A stretch of DNA of 64,000 nucleotides from Distichodus sexfasciatus (GCA_032718565.1 JAVGVS010000041.1:2022035-2086034), one strand, 5' to 3'. Positions 47,549 to 58,913 are shown, counted from the stretch's first letter. A program made the numbers and translations. The notes: a model not told the origin generated them from the sequence alone.

Positions 47549-48215
47549 AAGAGCCAAAATCTGACCCACGCTGGACATTACAAACACACTGCTGTAGAAA
47601 ACAAAGTTGGTGATAAGATTCAGCTGAAACATTTTGAAATGCACCACTTTGCTGTCCAGTTCTTAGTGCCTTTTTCACGTTTGTAGGTTATAACTGCTGG
47701 TTACGTACATTCTGGAGAGCTGCATTGTATGAATGTCGTTCTAGATCACTGTGGTATGTGGTGTGAAAGGTGTCACGAGTGTGGAAGTTCAGAGGTTAGG
47801 TAATGTGAAAGGGACACAAGCCACATTCCCTGTGAGAACGTTTCTGGCCTAAAACGCATAAACACAGGAAACCCCAAAGAGTCTAAATAAGCACTTCTTG
47901 TTTATTGTGGTAGATATGTGTCCAACAAGGGCATCAGAGACTGAAGTGAATCCTAATCTTTATCAGAATGAGGACACTGTGTGATGACATTTTCTTCTAT
48001 ACAGTTGCTTTGTTGTTCCATTGAAAAGGGTGATTTTATTTGTAAAACACACATGGACATTTTAGATATGTTGTGTTGCTACAGGGTCACTGCTGATAGA
48101 CTACTAATGGGTTGTTATTGCTGACGTGTAGTTTCGGACATTGTTTCTCTTTTGCAATGTTTTTCATCTGCACAAATTCTGCTGTAGTTTGAGTGGATCA
48201 TTTGTTAACCTATTT

Positions 48216-48221
48216 AATAAA
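48216..48221 (+). other. hyal2: hyal2 polyadenylation signal AATAAA
   Basis: AATAAA about 670 bases after the stop, just before the first SINE of the intergenic region. Confidence 0.55.
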
Positions 48222-48297
48222 CTGATTGCAATATTTTCTGAACTTCTGTTTGATTAGGCTTCATGATTTTCTAAGTCATCTTCTTTCACCTTTGAAA

Positions 48298-48476
48298 TGC
48301 CATACATTTACATGTACATTTATTGCATTTTGCATATGCTCTTATCCAGAACGAATCTATTCATTACAGAGACAGTCTCCCTGGAGCAACCCGTGGTTAA
48401 GGGACTTGTTCAGGAGCTCACTGATGGTAGTGCTGGATTTATGGTATGAAGATGGACTCAAACCTATGACAGTCCA
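48298..48476 (-). repeat. SINE family B
   Basis: Minus-strand copy: TTGCATATGCTCTTATCCAG at the tail end, GACAGTCTCCCTGGAGCAAC in the middle and a degraded B box near 48455. Confidence 0.75.
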
Positions 48477-48483
48477 CCAGCAG

Positions 48484-48580
48484 TGTTTGAGTACGGTACC
48501 TTGCTCACGAGTACCTCAGTGGTACTTTTACCGGCCCTGATTCGAATCAGCGACCTTCCATTCATGTGGAGTACACCCAT
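48484..48580 (-). repeat. SINE family A head, minus strand
   Basis: GTACGGTACCTTGCTCACG, CTCAGTGGTACTTTTACCGG and TTCGAATCAGCGACCTTCC: the inverted 5' half of family A, cut in the body. Confidence 0.8.
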
Positions 48581-48690
48581 AACGGTTAGGGCGTTCGCCC
48601 CCTTGATCGGAAGGTCACTGATTCGAATCCCGGATCGGTTAAAGGTACCTCGTGAGCAAGGTACCGTCCCCAAGCACTGCTCCCACAGTA
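48579..48690 (+). repeat. SINE family A head, plus strand
   Basis: ATAACGGTTAGGGCGTTCGC, GATTCGAATCCCGGATCGG and GTGAGCAAGGTACCGTCCCC. Directly abuts the minus-strand half at 48484-48580, making a large inverted repeat. Confidence 0.85.
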
Positions 48691-48949
48691 GATTCCATGT
48701 AATCCCCCACTTGGACCCGTTTTGCTAAAGGCTAACCCACATCTGTTCCATGCCAGCCCACAATTAAAGGGCTCCACATGCCCAAGTTATATTTGTGTCC
48801 TCTTGCTGATCTCATCGGGGAGTTTACTCTCTGGGGAACTTACTGAACCGTTACAGGGAAAACCAGGACAGATGTAACCAAGCTTCTAAATGAATATGTT
48901 GAAGATTAATCGGTTTTTAAAACGTAAACTACTTATTTCCAAGCTCTTT

Positions 48950-49339
48950 TACATGAATCACGACACTTTCCCGCCAATTCCCACTAGATGGCGTCGTAGC
49001 GCAACAAGTTACGTGTTAAAGCACAAAACGGGGAAGTGCGACTCGAGTTTATTTCGTTTTTAATTACGTTAAACGTAAATTACGTTACGTTATTACGTTT
49101 CTTGTCTTTGGGATGCTATAAGGATAAATGTTTAGTAGATAGAGCTACGAATAGTGTCCAGACTTGTGGTTTAACTCGGTAAAATCGTCGCCCTCCCTTT
49201 AGACTCCACCTCCTCGGTTTAAAAACTCGCCTGTTCCCACTTCCACTCCGTGAATCATAACAGGAGTCACGAGAAATTAAATCACGATGTGTTGTTGATT
49301 TACTGTCTCTGACACACAAACTGCGCAGTAAAACCATAG
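48950..49339 (+). promoter_or_regulatory. hyal1: hyal1 promoter and non-coding exon 1 (candidate)
   Basis: CpG-containing DNA 2 kb upstream of the hyal1 coding start, ending in a strong donor, ACCATAG|GTAAGG, at 49339/49340. It would splice to CCTCCAG at 51511-51517, 11 bases before the main ATG. A cluster of five ACGT cores lies at 49066-49097. The exon start is undefined. Confidence 0.5.
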
Positions 49340-49564
49340 GTAAGGATTATGAGGGCTTTTATTTTCACCGTGTTGTATGCGAGTGTGTATTTGCAGGAAC
49401 GGTTTGTGATTCTACTTCCCATTTTCATGCTTCAGTGTTCCACGTTTAACCCTTTAAACGTTTATCTTCTTAAAGCAAAACAGAGTTTAATTCTAATTTA
49501 CCTGATGGCAGTCATTAATATTTCTATAGAAACGCTTAATTCAGGGGTGAAAGGGCTCTCTGTA

Positions 49565-49700
49565 AAGTACAAAGTAAACTTTATTGTCATCTCTACTGTA
49601 TACATGTGTATGTAGATGAGACGAGACGAGACGAGGTGGATCCAGTTTCCACAGTAAGAACAAATAAGGCACATAGAGTGAGCAAATATATAAATACAAA
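49565..49700 (-). repeat. Recurrent LINE-tail-like repeat, copy 3
   Basis: Inverted copy: TAAACTTTATTGTCATCTCT, five-base (ACGAG)n around 49618-49635, TCCAGTTTCCACAGTAAG and AAATAAGGCACATAGAG. Confidence 0.6.
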
Positions 49701-50044
49701 TAATACCAAGAGGTGCCAACAAGACCGGATTATCCATAGACTTGATTAGGCAAGTGCCCAGGGGCCCCAGCCTTTGGGGGTCCCACCCATCATTTAGTAG
49801 ACCTTTAAATATCTTTTCATAATTTTTATATTATTCACTGGAACGTGGTGCATACAGATCATAGATTAATCATTTAAAAAAATATAATTTTCTAAAGAGA
49901 GAACACACGAAGAAACATTTTCAAAAATTGCATACCCCTCCCCCAATCGGAATTAGCTCTTCCACAGTGCACGTCAAAAAATCTTGTGACCTGGGCTACA
50001 TGAGGCGTAGAGCCTTAAGGTTGTTGCCGCAAGCTATGTTAATC

Positions 50045-50200
50045 TGGCCCTAGGTATCTTACCAAGAGTTTGTGGGTTCGAATCCTACTTCCAGCACTAT
50101 GGCCATTGGGTCCCTGAGCAAGACCCTTAAAAAGGAAGTTTTAGGAAAGTGGTCTCTCAGGATAAGAGCGTGAGTTAATGCAGTAAATGTAAATGTGTTG
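50045..50200 (+). repeat. SINE family B
   Basis: GTGGGTTCGAATCCTACTTC B box, CATTGGGTCCCTGAGCAAG, then a shortened middle and AGGATAAGAGCGTGAGTTAA tail. A Tc1-like MITE lies right after its tail. Confidence 0.8.
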
Positions 50201-50209
50201 ATCAATATA

Positions 50210-50728
50210 CAGTACTGTGCAAAAGTTTTAGGCAGGTGTGAAAAAATGCTGTAAACAAAGAATGCTTTCAGAAATATCAATAATGATTGTTTATTTTTAT
50301 CAGTTTACAAAATGCAAAGTGAGCGAACAAAAGGAAAATCTAAATCAAATCAATATTTGGTGTTACTACCTTTTGCCTTCAAACCAGCATCAATTCTTAT
50401 AGGTACACTTGCACAAAGTCAGGGATTTTGTAGGATTATAGTCATTATATTATTTTGTAGGATTATAGGATTATAGATCTGTGGTTAGTTTTCCAAGATA
50501 CCAGCCGAGTTCCTTCAAAAACTGTGTGCAAGTATACCTAGAAGAATTGATGCTGTTTTGAAGGCAAAGGGTGGTCACACCAAATATTTATTTGATTCAG
50601 ATTTCTCTTTTATTCATTCACTGCATTTTGTTGATTGATGAAAATAAATGATTAACACTTCCATTTTTGAAAGCATTCTGTGTTTAAAGCATTTTTTCAC
50701 ACCTGCATAAAACTTTTGCACAGTACTG
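50210..50728. mobile_element. Tc1/mariner-type MITE with TA target duplication
   Basis: The left end CAGTACTGTGCAAAAGTTTT continues AGGCAGGTGTG. The right end is its inverted copy with a single change (GCATAAAACTTTTGCACAG). TA flanks both ends (50208-50209 and 50729-50730). The 519-base interior has no reading frame. It lies in the probable hyal1 5' UTR intron. Confidence 0.9.
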
Positions 50729-50757
50729 TATGTTTGTATCCACAATGATGTGATTCT

Positions 50758-50960
50758 GGGGTAGTGGTGGTGCAGTGGTCTGAGTTCCTTAAATTCTGTG
50801 TTAGTGACCATAAGACTGGGGGTTTGAATCTCTAAAAACTGTTGTCGGATCACTGGGCAAGACTACTAATCCCAAGTTGATCCAGAGAGTTTGTCCCTGT
50901 AATTATGGAATGTAAGTAACTGTGAATAATAGCATTGCTAAATGCTGTTAATGTTAAAAA
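50758..50960 (+). repeat. SINE family B
   Basis: GGGGTAGTGGTGGTGCAGTG head, GGGGGTTTGAATCTC B box, GTTTGTCCCTGTAATTATGG and a tail ending in GCATTGCTAAATGCTGTTAA. Confidence 0.75.
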
Positions 50961-51528
50961 TGTGCTGTCTTTTAGAGGACAATCAAGTCCTCACTATTAT
51001 CTAGAAAGCTGATCATTCAACCAAGCGTACATAGTCGTGTCTTGCTATCTTTTTGAGCAGCTTCCATTGACGTTTTCAGTTGCTAACCCTTACTTTACTC
51101 TCTGTAACCGAGAGCATAGTTTGTGTTTTTCACAAGCAGCAACATTTCAGTAAAACCGTTGTTTATGAGAACATGTACATAGAAAATGAAATTCAAAAAA
51201 TGTCCTAATAAAGCGGCAAAATCTAAAGGTTCTCTATTATTGGAGGGACAGTCAAGTCCTCACAGATTTGAGAAAAAAAACTGCCCCGAAACACACACAC
51301 ACACAAAATTACTTGAAGTGGGTGATTATTATGGATAATGGGCTGTTCAGTATAACACACACCTTTGTTTGAAACAAAAATTGCTTCTCTCCTATTGAAA
51401 TTAGCTTTTTGAAATTAGACCTTAGCTCACTTTAATTTACATTTAAATTGACTCACCTCTTCTAACGGAACATGTTCTCATTACCGTCGTTCCTTCGTGT
51501 TCCGATGTTTCCTCCAGGTATAAACACT

Positions 51529-53582
51529 ATGGCTTGCTGGGTGTGTGCTTTGGTCCTGCTCTGCCTTCTTTTCACCCGTCCTCTCTTGGCCCGTCCTCAT
51601 GGGCCATTATCTCATCTCCCTTTCTTCACCGTGTGGAACGCCCCCACCGAACGCTGCTCGTCTCGCTTCGGTGTCGACCTCGACTTGAGCGTCTTTGACA
51701 TCGTCCAGAATCACAACCAGACATTTAGGGGCGATAACATCACCATTTTCTACTCGGACCAGTTGGGCTTCTATCCTCATTACACTGAGGAGGGCGTGTC
51801 GGTGTACGGAGGCGTTCCCCAAAACTCTAGCTTGTCCCATCACCTGTGGAAAGCCAATTTGGACCTCCAGAACGCCATCCCGGACCGGAGCTTCCAGGGC
51901 CTGGCTGTAGTGGACTGGGAGAGCTGGAGACCGCTATGGGCTCGCAACTGGGCCAGTAAGGAAGTCTACTGGCGGGGATCCAGGATGCTGGTGAAGACCA
52001 AACACCCTGACTGGAATCCAGAGAAGATCGAGGCTGAGGCTATGAAGGAGTTTGAGGGTTCGGCTCGAGCCTTCATGGAGGAGACATTAAAACTGGGCGA
52101 GGCTGAGAGGGCTGGTGGGTTTTGGGGGTTTTATGGCTTTCCCTGCTGCTACAACTATCAGTACAAGAAGAACATCACCTACACAGGAGAGTGTCCTGAG
52201 CTGGAGGTGAAGAGGAATGACAGGCTGGCCTGGTTGTGGAACGTCAGCACGGCTTTGTATCCTGATATTTACCTGGATCAGGAACTAAAGGGACGCAGTC
52301 GGGACGTCCTGCTTTATGCCCGGCATCGAGTGCTGGAGAGTATGAGGGTGGGGGCAACAGTCAGCCCAGTTCAACCTGCGGTCATCCCATACAGCCGCAT
52401 CGCTTTTACCTACTCCATAGATTTCCTCTCACAGGTACTGAGACACACTATTAGGGATGCGCCGACCCGATGTGTGGACGGGGTATCAGTCTGGTAACGA
52501 CTCAAATAGCTGGATTGGGTAACGGTGACAAACCTCGTTTGGTGGACATTGTCATATTGATGCGACAATGAGCAGAACAAGCCACGCAACACACTACAAC
52601 CCCAAAAGCAAATCACATGGTTATACTGTTTAATTTCCGTAACAACACCAGCTCTCGCTCGTAATCTCTGTGTTCCTGATGGTTTTAGTGCCACAGGATT
52701 AGGGACCGTCACAAAATTACACAACCATGTTTAAACAAATAATTTTTGAGATCTTATTTTAATAATAAATAATTTAGCATATACATATGAGCATGTATGT
52801 TTGTTTCAGTTAGAGAAACAGTATTTAAGTATTTCCTTGAGCATAGCAGAATAATCTCACAACTTATTAATCAAAAACTGCTGTCGGATCGCTACTCGGG
52901 ACCAACCGATACCCAAAGCCCAGGTATCGGAACTGAAAAAGTTGGATTGGTGCATCCCTTCTATATATCATTGGATTCAATTTAAACAAAGCAGCTTTAC
53001 ATACTGTTATAATTATAACCACAGCCTGTTATAACCACTGATTGTTTTCTAGGAGGATCTGGTTCATACCATTGGAGAAAGCGCTGCTTTAGGCGCTGCA
53101 GGAGTGGTGCTCTGGGGAGATGGAAACTACTCCAAAAACAAGGTGGGTGACATGAGGTCTATATGGTCATTCGAACCTCAAAAAGCTCAAACGAACACTA
53201 GTTTGGATTCTGTTTGATTTCCAACCGCCAAGCCTTCTCTCACCAGAGCGCTTGCCAAGCGGTGAAGAACTACCTAGACACCACTTTGGGCCGATACGTG
53301 GTGAACGTGACGGAGGCGGCGTCTTTCTGCAGCCTGACTCTGTGCTCCTCCCAGGGTCGATGCCTTAGACGAAACCCCAACTCCACGGCCTACCTTCATC
53401 TTAATCCCGCCACATGGACCATCGTCCACAAAGATCGGACCACAGTAGGTCCGTCTTACGTGCTCCAACCGAGGGTGACGGGCAGCAGGGAGGAGAAGAG
53501 TGAGTTTGCAGAGTTTAAGTGTCAGTGTTTCCCAGGCTGGGAGGGTGAACACTGCCAGAAACCCATCACTCTCAAGGTCTAA
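51529..53582 (+). CDS. hyal1: Hyaluronidase-1-like, secreted/lysosomal
   Basis: A glycosyl hydrolase family 56 enzyme; HYAL1 is the lysosomal and serum acid hyaluronidase. The coding exons are 51529-52434, 53053-53142 (90 bases) and 53247-53582, all phase 0, giving 443 residues; human HYAL1 has 435. The start MACWVCALVLLCLLF lies 11 bases after a CCTCCAG acceptor and gives a clear signal peptide (about 1-22). An in-frame ATG at 51472 lies upstream of that acceptor and is probably intronic. The catalytic AVVDWESWRP has Asp129 and Glu131, the same numbers as in human HYAL1. FTVWNAPTERC and WGFYGFPCCYNY are intact. There are many sequons (NQT, NIT, NSS, NVS, NVT). The C-terminal EGF-like module (CQCFPGWEGEHC) is followed by a short polar tail with no GPI signal. 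Intron 1 holds a MITE. Confidence 0.92.
52453..52959. mobile_element. hAT-like MITE in hyal1 intron 1
   Basis: AGGGATGCGCCGACCCGATG at the left and GTTGGATTGGTGCATCCCT at the right are inverted, diverged ends. The interior has GATACCCAAAGCCCAGGTAT. No clean 8-bp duplication was found. It fills most of the 618-base intron. Confidence 0.7.
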
Positions 53583-54980
53583 GTTTGGAAGGGAAAAGGC
53601 GCTCTATAGAAGTAAATTCAAGACTGAACAAATTTCCATCAACGCTGCTGAAAGCTGACTTCTTTGTATGCAATGTTTGCACAACCTTTGTTTGTGTCTG
53701 AATTGTTTAATTGGAGCTTCCTTTGAGCTGAAAGAAAATTTCGACCTCTTACTGAGCGACCGCTGTTCTTCACAAAGCCACTAAATTCGACATAATTTCC
53801 ACAAGGCCAGTGGACCTCTTCGCATATCTGTAACTGTCACAACCCGCACTCATCTTTTTCATCCTCTTACACCATCTTTTTCTGTCATTTATTTTTTCCC
53901 ATAGGAACCCATTTGTTTTCTTCCATTAAGGCTGGGTGTGGGCACTGTGCGATTTTTTTAAGCCTTCAGCTGAAACTGTTTGACTAAATTGCATGCATTG
54001 AAAAGCCAACGCTCCCGATTTATGTCCACACACTATACGGCCCGATGCTCGGATGCGAGGAGCGATCAGAATTTCAAACAGATTTGATTTCCATTCGACC
54101 ATACGATTGCTGCTCGGGAGCTGGTCGTGAGGGGTTATGTACTGTATGCTACACGATGCACGACACACAATTAAGTTGAAACTTGGGCCGATCCAAAAAA
54201 TAGTCGCATGAGTGAAAAATCGGCTGAAAATGGGCCCAAAATCGCACAGTGTAAGCCCAGCTTAAGAATACATGGGATTCGGGACTCGAGAGCTTTCCTT
54301 CCTCTGTTTTTCATCTAGTTCTTAAGCCACCTCAGACCACCTCACTGAACACACATCTCAGTCTGTTTCCACCCACACTCATCTTTTTCTAGCTTTTATC
54401 ATCCCTCGTTATTTCCCCATCCACTTCAATACAATACAGAAATGCATCTCTAGTTTGAGATTTGATTTTAGGTAAGAACAGAGTCTACAAATGGTGGGGA
54501 GCACGCTTGTGCAAATTTTATTTCACCATTGCCTTGTCTCTTTAATTCTGCAACTGTATAATATTTTTCTGTTGAAACTTTCTTAAGAACAAATTTAAGA
54601 AAAACTTGGTGAAGAAATTATTGGTGAATGAAGCCCATTACGTATGTTTAGCTGAAGCAACTGCAAACCACCTGATTCCTTCCTCCCACTACTCATACAT
54701 CACAATCAGCATCAGACTCTAGTTGTTCTGAAGATTATAAATAGAGCGTGCATGTGTGAGTCATTTCACAATATAAAAAAAATAGGTTTTGAAAAAAGGA
54801 AGTTACTTGAGGGGAAAGAGGAAGGAAGTGTCTCGACAAACTCACAGTATAGATTCTTAACTGCTGCTGATAAAATAAAAGTCTCTTTCTCTGAATGTTT
54901 TAATTAGGTTAGAATTTTTGGCATTAAAATGACATTGTAATTTTATTGTAATGTAAATGCAGCCTTTTAAAAATAAAGCT
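53583..54980 (+). other. hyal1 3' UTR and downstream DNA
   Basis: Non-coding sequence after the hyal1 stop. A piggyBac-like MITE interrupts it at 53930-54261. A possible distal AATAAA is at 54972-54977. The true 3' end is not determined. Confidence 0.45.
53930..54261. mobile_element. piggyBac-type MITE with TTAA target duplication
   Basis: The left end GGCTGGGTGTGGGCACTGTG and the right end CGCACAGTGTAAGCCCAGC are inverted copies. TTAA is present on both sides (53926-53929 and 54262-54265), the hallmark of piggyBac insertion. The 332-base element has no coding capacity. Confidence 0.85.
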
Positions 54981-56228
54981 GCTTTTTTGTTCTGTATTTT
55001 CTGCATATTGGTGAAATAACTTTTTTTTTACTTTAATGATAAAAGAAAAGCTGCCTTTACTGCCGTTGTTTTGCTTTCTGAATGTTCACCACTATTTTCA
55101 CGCTATAAACCTAATTTTCAAAAACCAAATCAAATGAGTCACGCATTAAGCAAAACTTTTGAAAACTGTTCTTGAAGTTAGACGTACTTTAGAGCCAAGC
55201 AAAATCTAACATTTTGGGATTGTGTACGGTATGCATTCTGTTTTTGCAATCATTCGAAGATAACACGCTTTCACCAATTTTTCAGGAACACAAGCTTTAT
55301 CAATAACCAGCAATTTATTAAAGTTTACCTTCCACCTTTCTGCCAATTCCTAAACCCTATTCAATATTTTTCTCAGCATGGCAAAAGACTGGTGGCAAGA
55401 TTGTCTCCCGTCCCCCCACGACCCCAGTTGGGATTAAGCGGTTCGGAAAATGAATGAATTAAAAAGATAAAAGCTCAGGAAAGTGCATAGGAAATATATA
55501 TGCTAAGCAAAAATAAGCTAATAAAGTATAAGCAAGATTGGTACAGTGGAGTGAGATGCAGTGAGACGGAGAGTTCAGATTGTAATAAAATAATCTTAAC
55601 TATTTGCTATTACAAGACAAGCCAAAGGTTTAGTGAACGCTGCTTAATTTTTGGGCTTTATGACTTGAAAAAAGATGAAGAGAGTTTAGGAAATGTGAAC
55701 TTGCAGAATTGGCCACTAGATGACACTGAAGACACGTCAAAAGCAACTTTATTGACACGAAAAGTCTTGGTCAACGATTTAACGGAGATCAATCATGGAG
55801 ATTGCAGACTGATCAGCAGTTAAACAAATGACTGTAGACGTGCTTCTAGAGCAGTCAGTGCACAAAAGTCTTGGAGCATTGGCATCAACTAGGCTGTCCA
55901 TCAAACCTTCTAGTCCACACACGGTCAGCATCTATTCTCATTCTACCAAGTAGGATGGAATAAATCCAAAATTGCATATATTGTCATGCACTGGTTCTCA
56001 ACCCAAATCCTGGAGATTTTACGGTTTAATCTGCACATTAATAGTTTATTCTGCACATTTTAGGGTTTACTCTATTACTAACACTCCTGATCAAACTATT
56101 CCAGGGTGGTGAGTGGTGGTAAAGTAATTTGGAAACGTAAGTCTTTCAAAGTGTCACATAAATGCCATTGATGTAAAGGTTAATGGAAACTAACCAGATC
56201 ATGGTCTTATTACGTGTGCTGGGAGCAG

Positions 56229-56440
56229 GGATTATTTGTGATTGTGAACACAGCTCAGCACACAGTGCACCACAACGATATGCGACTGCATTTGACCCAT
56301 TCCTGAAGGCAGCTTTTTTTGGCGGGGGCGGTACCGTGCATGTGAGTACCTCAGTGGTACCTTTGCCAGTCCAGGACTTGAACCGGCGCCCCAGCGCTCA
56401 CGGGGTTAACTCCCTAACTGTTACGGTACCAACTGCAGGT
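56229..56440 (-). repeat. tRNA-derived SINE, family A
   Basis: Minus-strand copy from GATTATTTGTGATTGTGAAC to CTAACTGTTACGGTACCAAC, with the central CTCAGTGGTACCTTTGCCAG block. Confidence 0.85.
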
Positions 56441-57393
56441 GCAGGTTAGTGGCCCTCTAGCACCAAAACGTTGGGAGATTGAGGTAAAATAATCATAGTT
56501 TTATGCAAACCTTTAATGCGCATGAGCATTAACTGCAATAAGAGTTCAGATGGGATGTGTAGAAGTGCGTACAAACCTTTTTTCTTGGCTATGTTAATTG
56601 CTATACTATTTTTAGCATAGTTTCCACCTTCTGTTATTGTTAAAGAAAAACAGGGTCGATGACTAATTAATATTTTTAACTGAAAAGGTTGTCAAATTCA
56701 TGCTGAAATCAGAAACTGCTTGCGTCTGTTCACTGCCTTTTAATTAGATGATCACAAGCTTCTGATCTACCCACAGTTGGCAAGTCGCCTTGATTTCCAG
56801 CCGTTAGTGTGACTCTGATCTGCTGCAGTATCGGCACTGGAATCAGCCCTGGCCTTTTCTGCAGTGAATGGAATGATCATGTCGATGTCAAATTGCTTTC
56901 CTGCTGACACATGTCAGAAATACATTCTCTCCACCATCAACTTTTGCTACAATACAAGATGAGCGCACATACTCAGATTTTATAGCTCGTGATATTGAGC
57001 GGGATGCAGAAATTTAGAACATTTTTGAAAAGCATTGCTTTACCAGTCTGACTGGAACAAATCAGACTGCATCAGTCCAGCAAATCTAGCTGTCTCCTGG
57101 GATTTAGGTTAGTCCGTGATATTTCAGACCAAGAGTGACAAGAACAGCATTTTCACAAGCCTCATGATAAGGTTAGAACTACATTACATCTCATGGAAAT
57201 TCTCAAGAAAAGTGGTGTGATGTAGAAGGTGCCGTGGAGGTTCTTGAGGACTGGCAGTTTGTAGCACTGCTGCTGAAAAAGCCTCATACGTCGACATAAA
57301 TCACATGCAATTTTAACAGTATTCAGTATTAGCACAAAATCATGTTTTATTTCTTCGAGGAAAAAAAAACATTTAATCTCAGTGAGCATAAAT

Positions 57394-57996
57394 GTGACTC
57401 TGCACGGCAAAACCAGTCGCTTGTCACAACAGCAGTTTCTGAGAAAAACGAGCGTTTATGTTGCGTGGGGTAAAATTTTGGATTTTTTGTTTTTAGTGTT
57501 TTGAAACAGTGGAAGGTTTAAACTGTACTGTTGTCAATCAATTTCGCTGAAAAAATTACTCTTTCCATCCTAAAAACCTGACTTTCTTGAGGTGAGGAAT
57601 TCAATTCCAGCAGAATGTTAAAAGCTTCTGTTTTGACCGCTCTACTTCAATATTTACGCTAAATCCACTGGTTGACTAGCGTGAAGATATTTCTCTGGAA
57701 TCCATCTCCGTCTCCCGAGTTCAGTTAACCTAACGCAGGTAGGCTATCCGTGTGGCTGTGAATGCAGCGTAGGCTACCGTAAATACAAACGTAGCCGCGA
57801 CCGCACCAAGCGTCTGTGAGTGCTACGACGATAGTCAACTTCAAAGGCAGATTTCTCCGTTTCTCACTTGGCGTGACAGGAGAACCCCAACTCCTTTGAA
57901 TGTTGATATCTCAGTCATATGTCGTCCCTTTCATGACATAAATAATTCAATTTTGAAAATTTGCGACAAGTGACTGGTTTTGCCGTGCAGAGTCAC
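57394..57996. mobile_element. 603-bp MITE with GTGACTCTGCACGG ends, best copy
   Basis: The left end GTGACTCTGCACGGCAAAAC continues CAGTCGCTTGTC. The right end is an exact-looking inverted copy, finishing TGCCGTGCAGAGTCAC. The interior is shared with 62982-63522 (for example CCGAGTTCAGTTAACCTAAC and GTGCTACGACGATAGTCAAC). No transposase. No convincing target duplication. Confidence 0.88.
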
Positions 57997-58012
57997 AGAT
58001 TTAAACCAAATT

Positions 58013-58060
58013 TAGGCCCTGTAGACACGTAGCCAGGTATTTATAAAAACAACAGCAGCA
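58013..58060 (+). repeat. Left-end fragment of the 9425 MITE family
   Basis: GGCCCTGTAGACACGTAGCC followed by AGGTATTTATAAAAAC matches the end of the element at 9425-9666. Confidence 0.65.
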
Positions 58061-58439
58061 GAGAAAAAATCTCCCTCATAGAAGGAAACTTCATATATTT
58101 TACCCTCTAGCGAATGTTCAAGACTGACATACAACATACTATGTCAAAATACATCAATTTACAAGTGTTCATGTCAGTTATAGTGTGTAGTATAGTGTGA
58201 TCACTAGTCATTTTACAGTTACACGCTGATGACCGACCAACATCCCCTGTGTTTCTGGGTGTGAACTGACTGCAGAAAACAAAATGACAAATGATGAGGG
58301 TAGGCCTCGCTTTTCGGCAGTCCCAAGAGACGGTGAATCTCTGGAGTTTAAAAAGAGTGAAGCCAAAGAAATCACATTATGCTAAAATCTGAGCAATATG
58401 GCACTCTCAATAAGAGAGTAAAATGAAACATAAATAGTA

Positions 58440-58900
58440 GCCTATCTGCCCGATTCTGCTCGGTGGCGCGATGGTGAGAGGATCCTCATTCGTGCGCCAC
58501 AAGATAAGGTAAACAAAGGCCATTAAATTCGGTCCTTCTTCCACACCCTAAGAGCCGATTGAATTGACCCAAAAGGCTCGCCTGGCCTGATAAGCAGAAG
58601 CTGAGGCTGATAATAGGCGGACGTCGTCGGGTTTCCATTTCCCTCCCTACCTACCCCCACCCACCCCATTCTCCCGCCCTCTTTATCTGCCTCCAACCTG
58701 GAACGCTGCTCACGAGACAACTGACCGAGAGGCTGCCACTCTCCCCTGCGGTTAGCTGCTAGACGTTTCTCCCTCGCGTCTCAGCAACACTGTCTGTCTT
58801 TCTTGCGTTTGTTCTTTTTGTCTGCTCTGACTTCTTCTTTGACGGGAGTTGTTAAGGTGTGCAGCTTAGCTGGTACTAACTTGGCCAAGCAGCAGCTTGA
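58440..58900 (+). promoter_or_regulatory. Candidate CpG-rich promoter or leader exon of an off-window gene
   Basis: GC- and CpG-richer than its surroundings, with GGCGCGATGGTGAG and pyrimidine-rich runs (CCCCACCCACCCC), followed by CGCGTCTCAGCAACACTG. It has no reading frame with similarity. It could be the first exon of a gene whose body lies past 64 kb, or an enhancer. Strand is a guess. Confidence 0.25.
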
Positions 58901-58913
58901 TTTAAGCTTGACA

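Noticed and set aside
51472..51528. In-frame upstream ATG that would extend hyal1 by 19 residues
   Set aside because: A good acceptor (CCTCCAG) lies between it and the ATG at 51529, and the downstream start gives a normal signal peptide. The upstream ATG is probably intronic.
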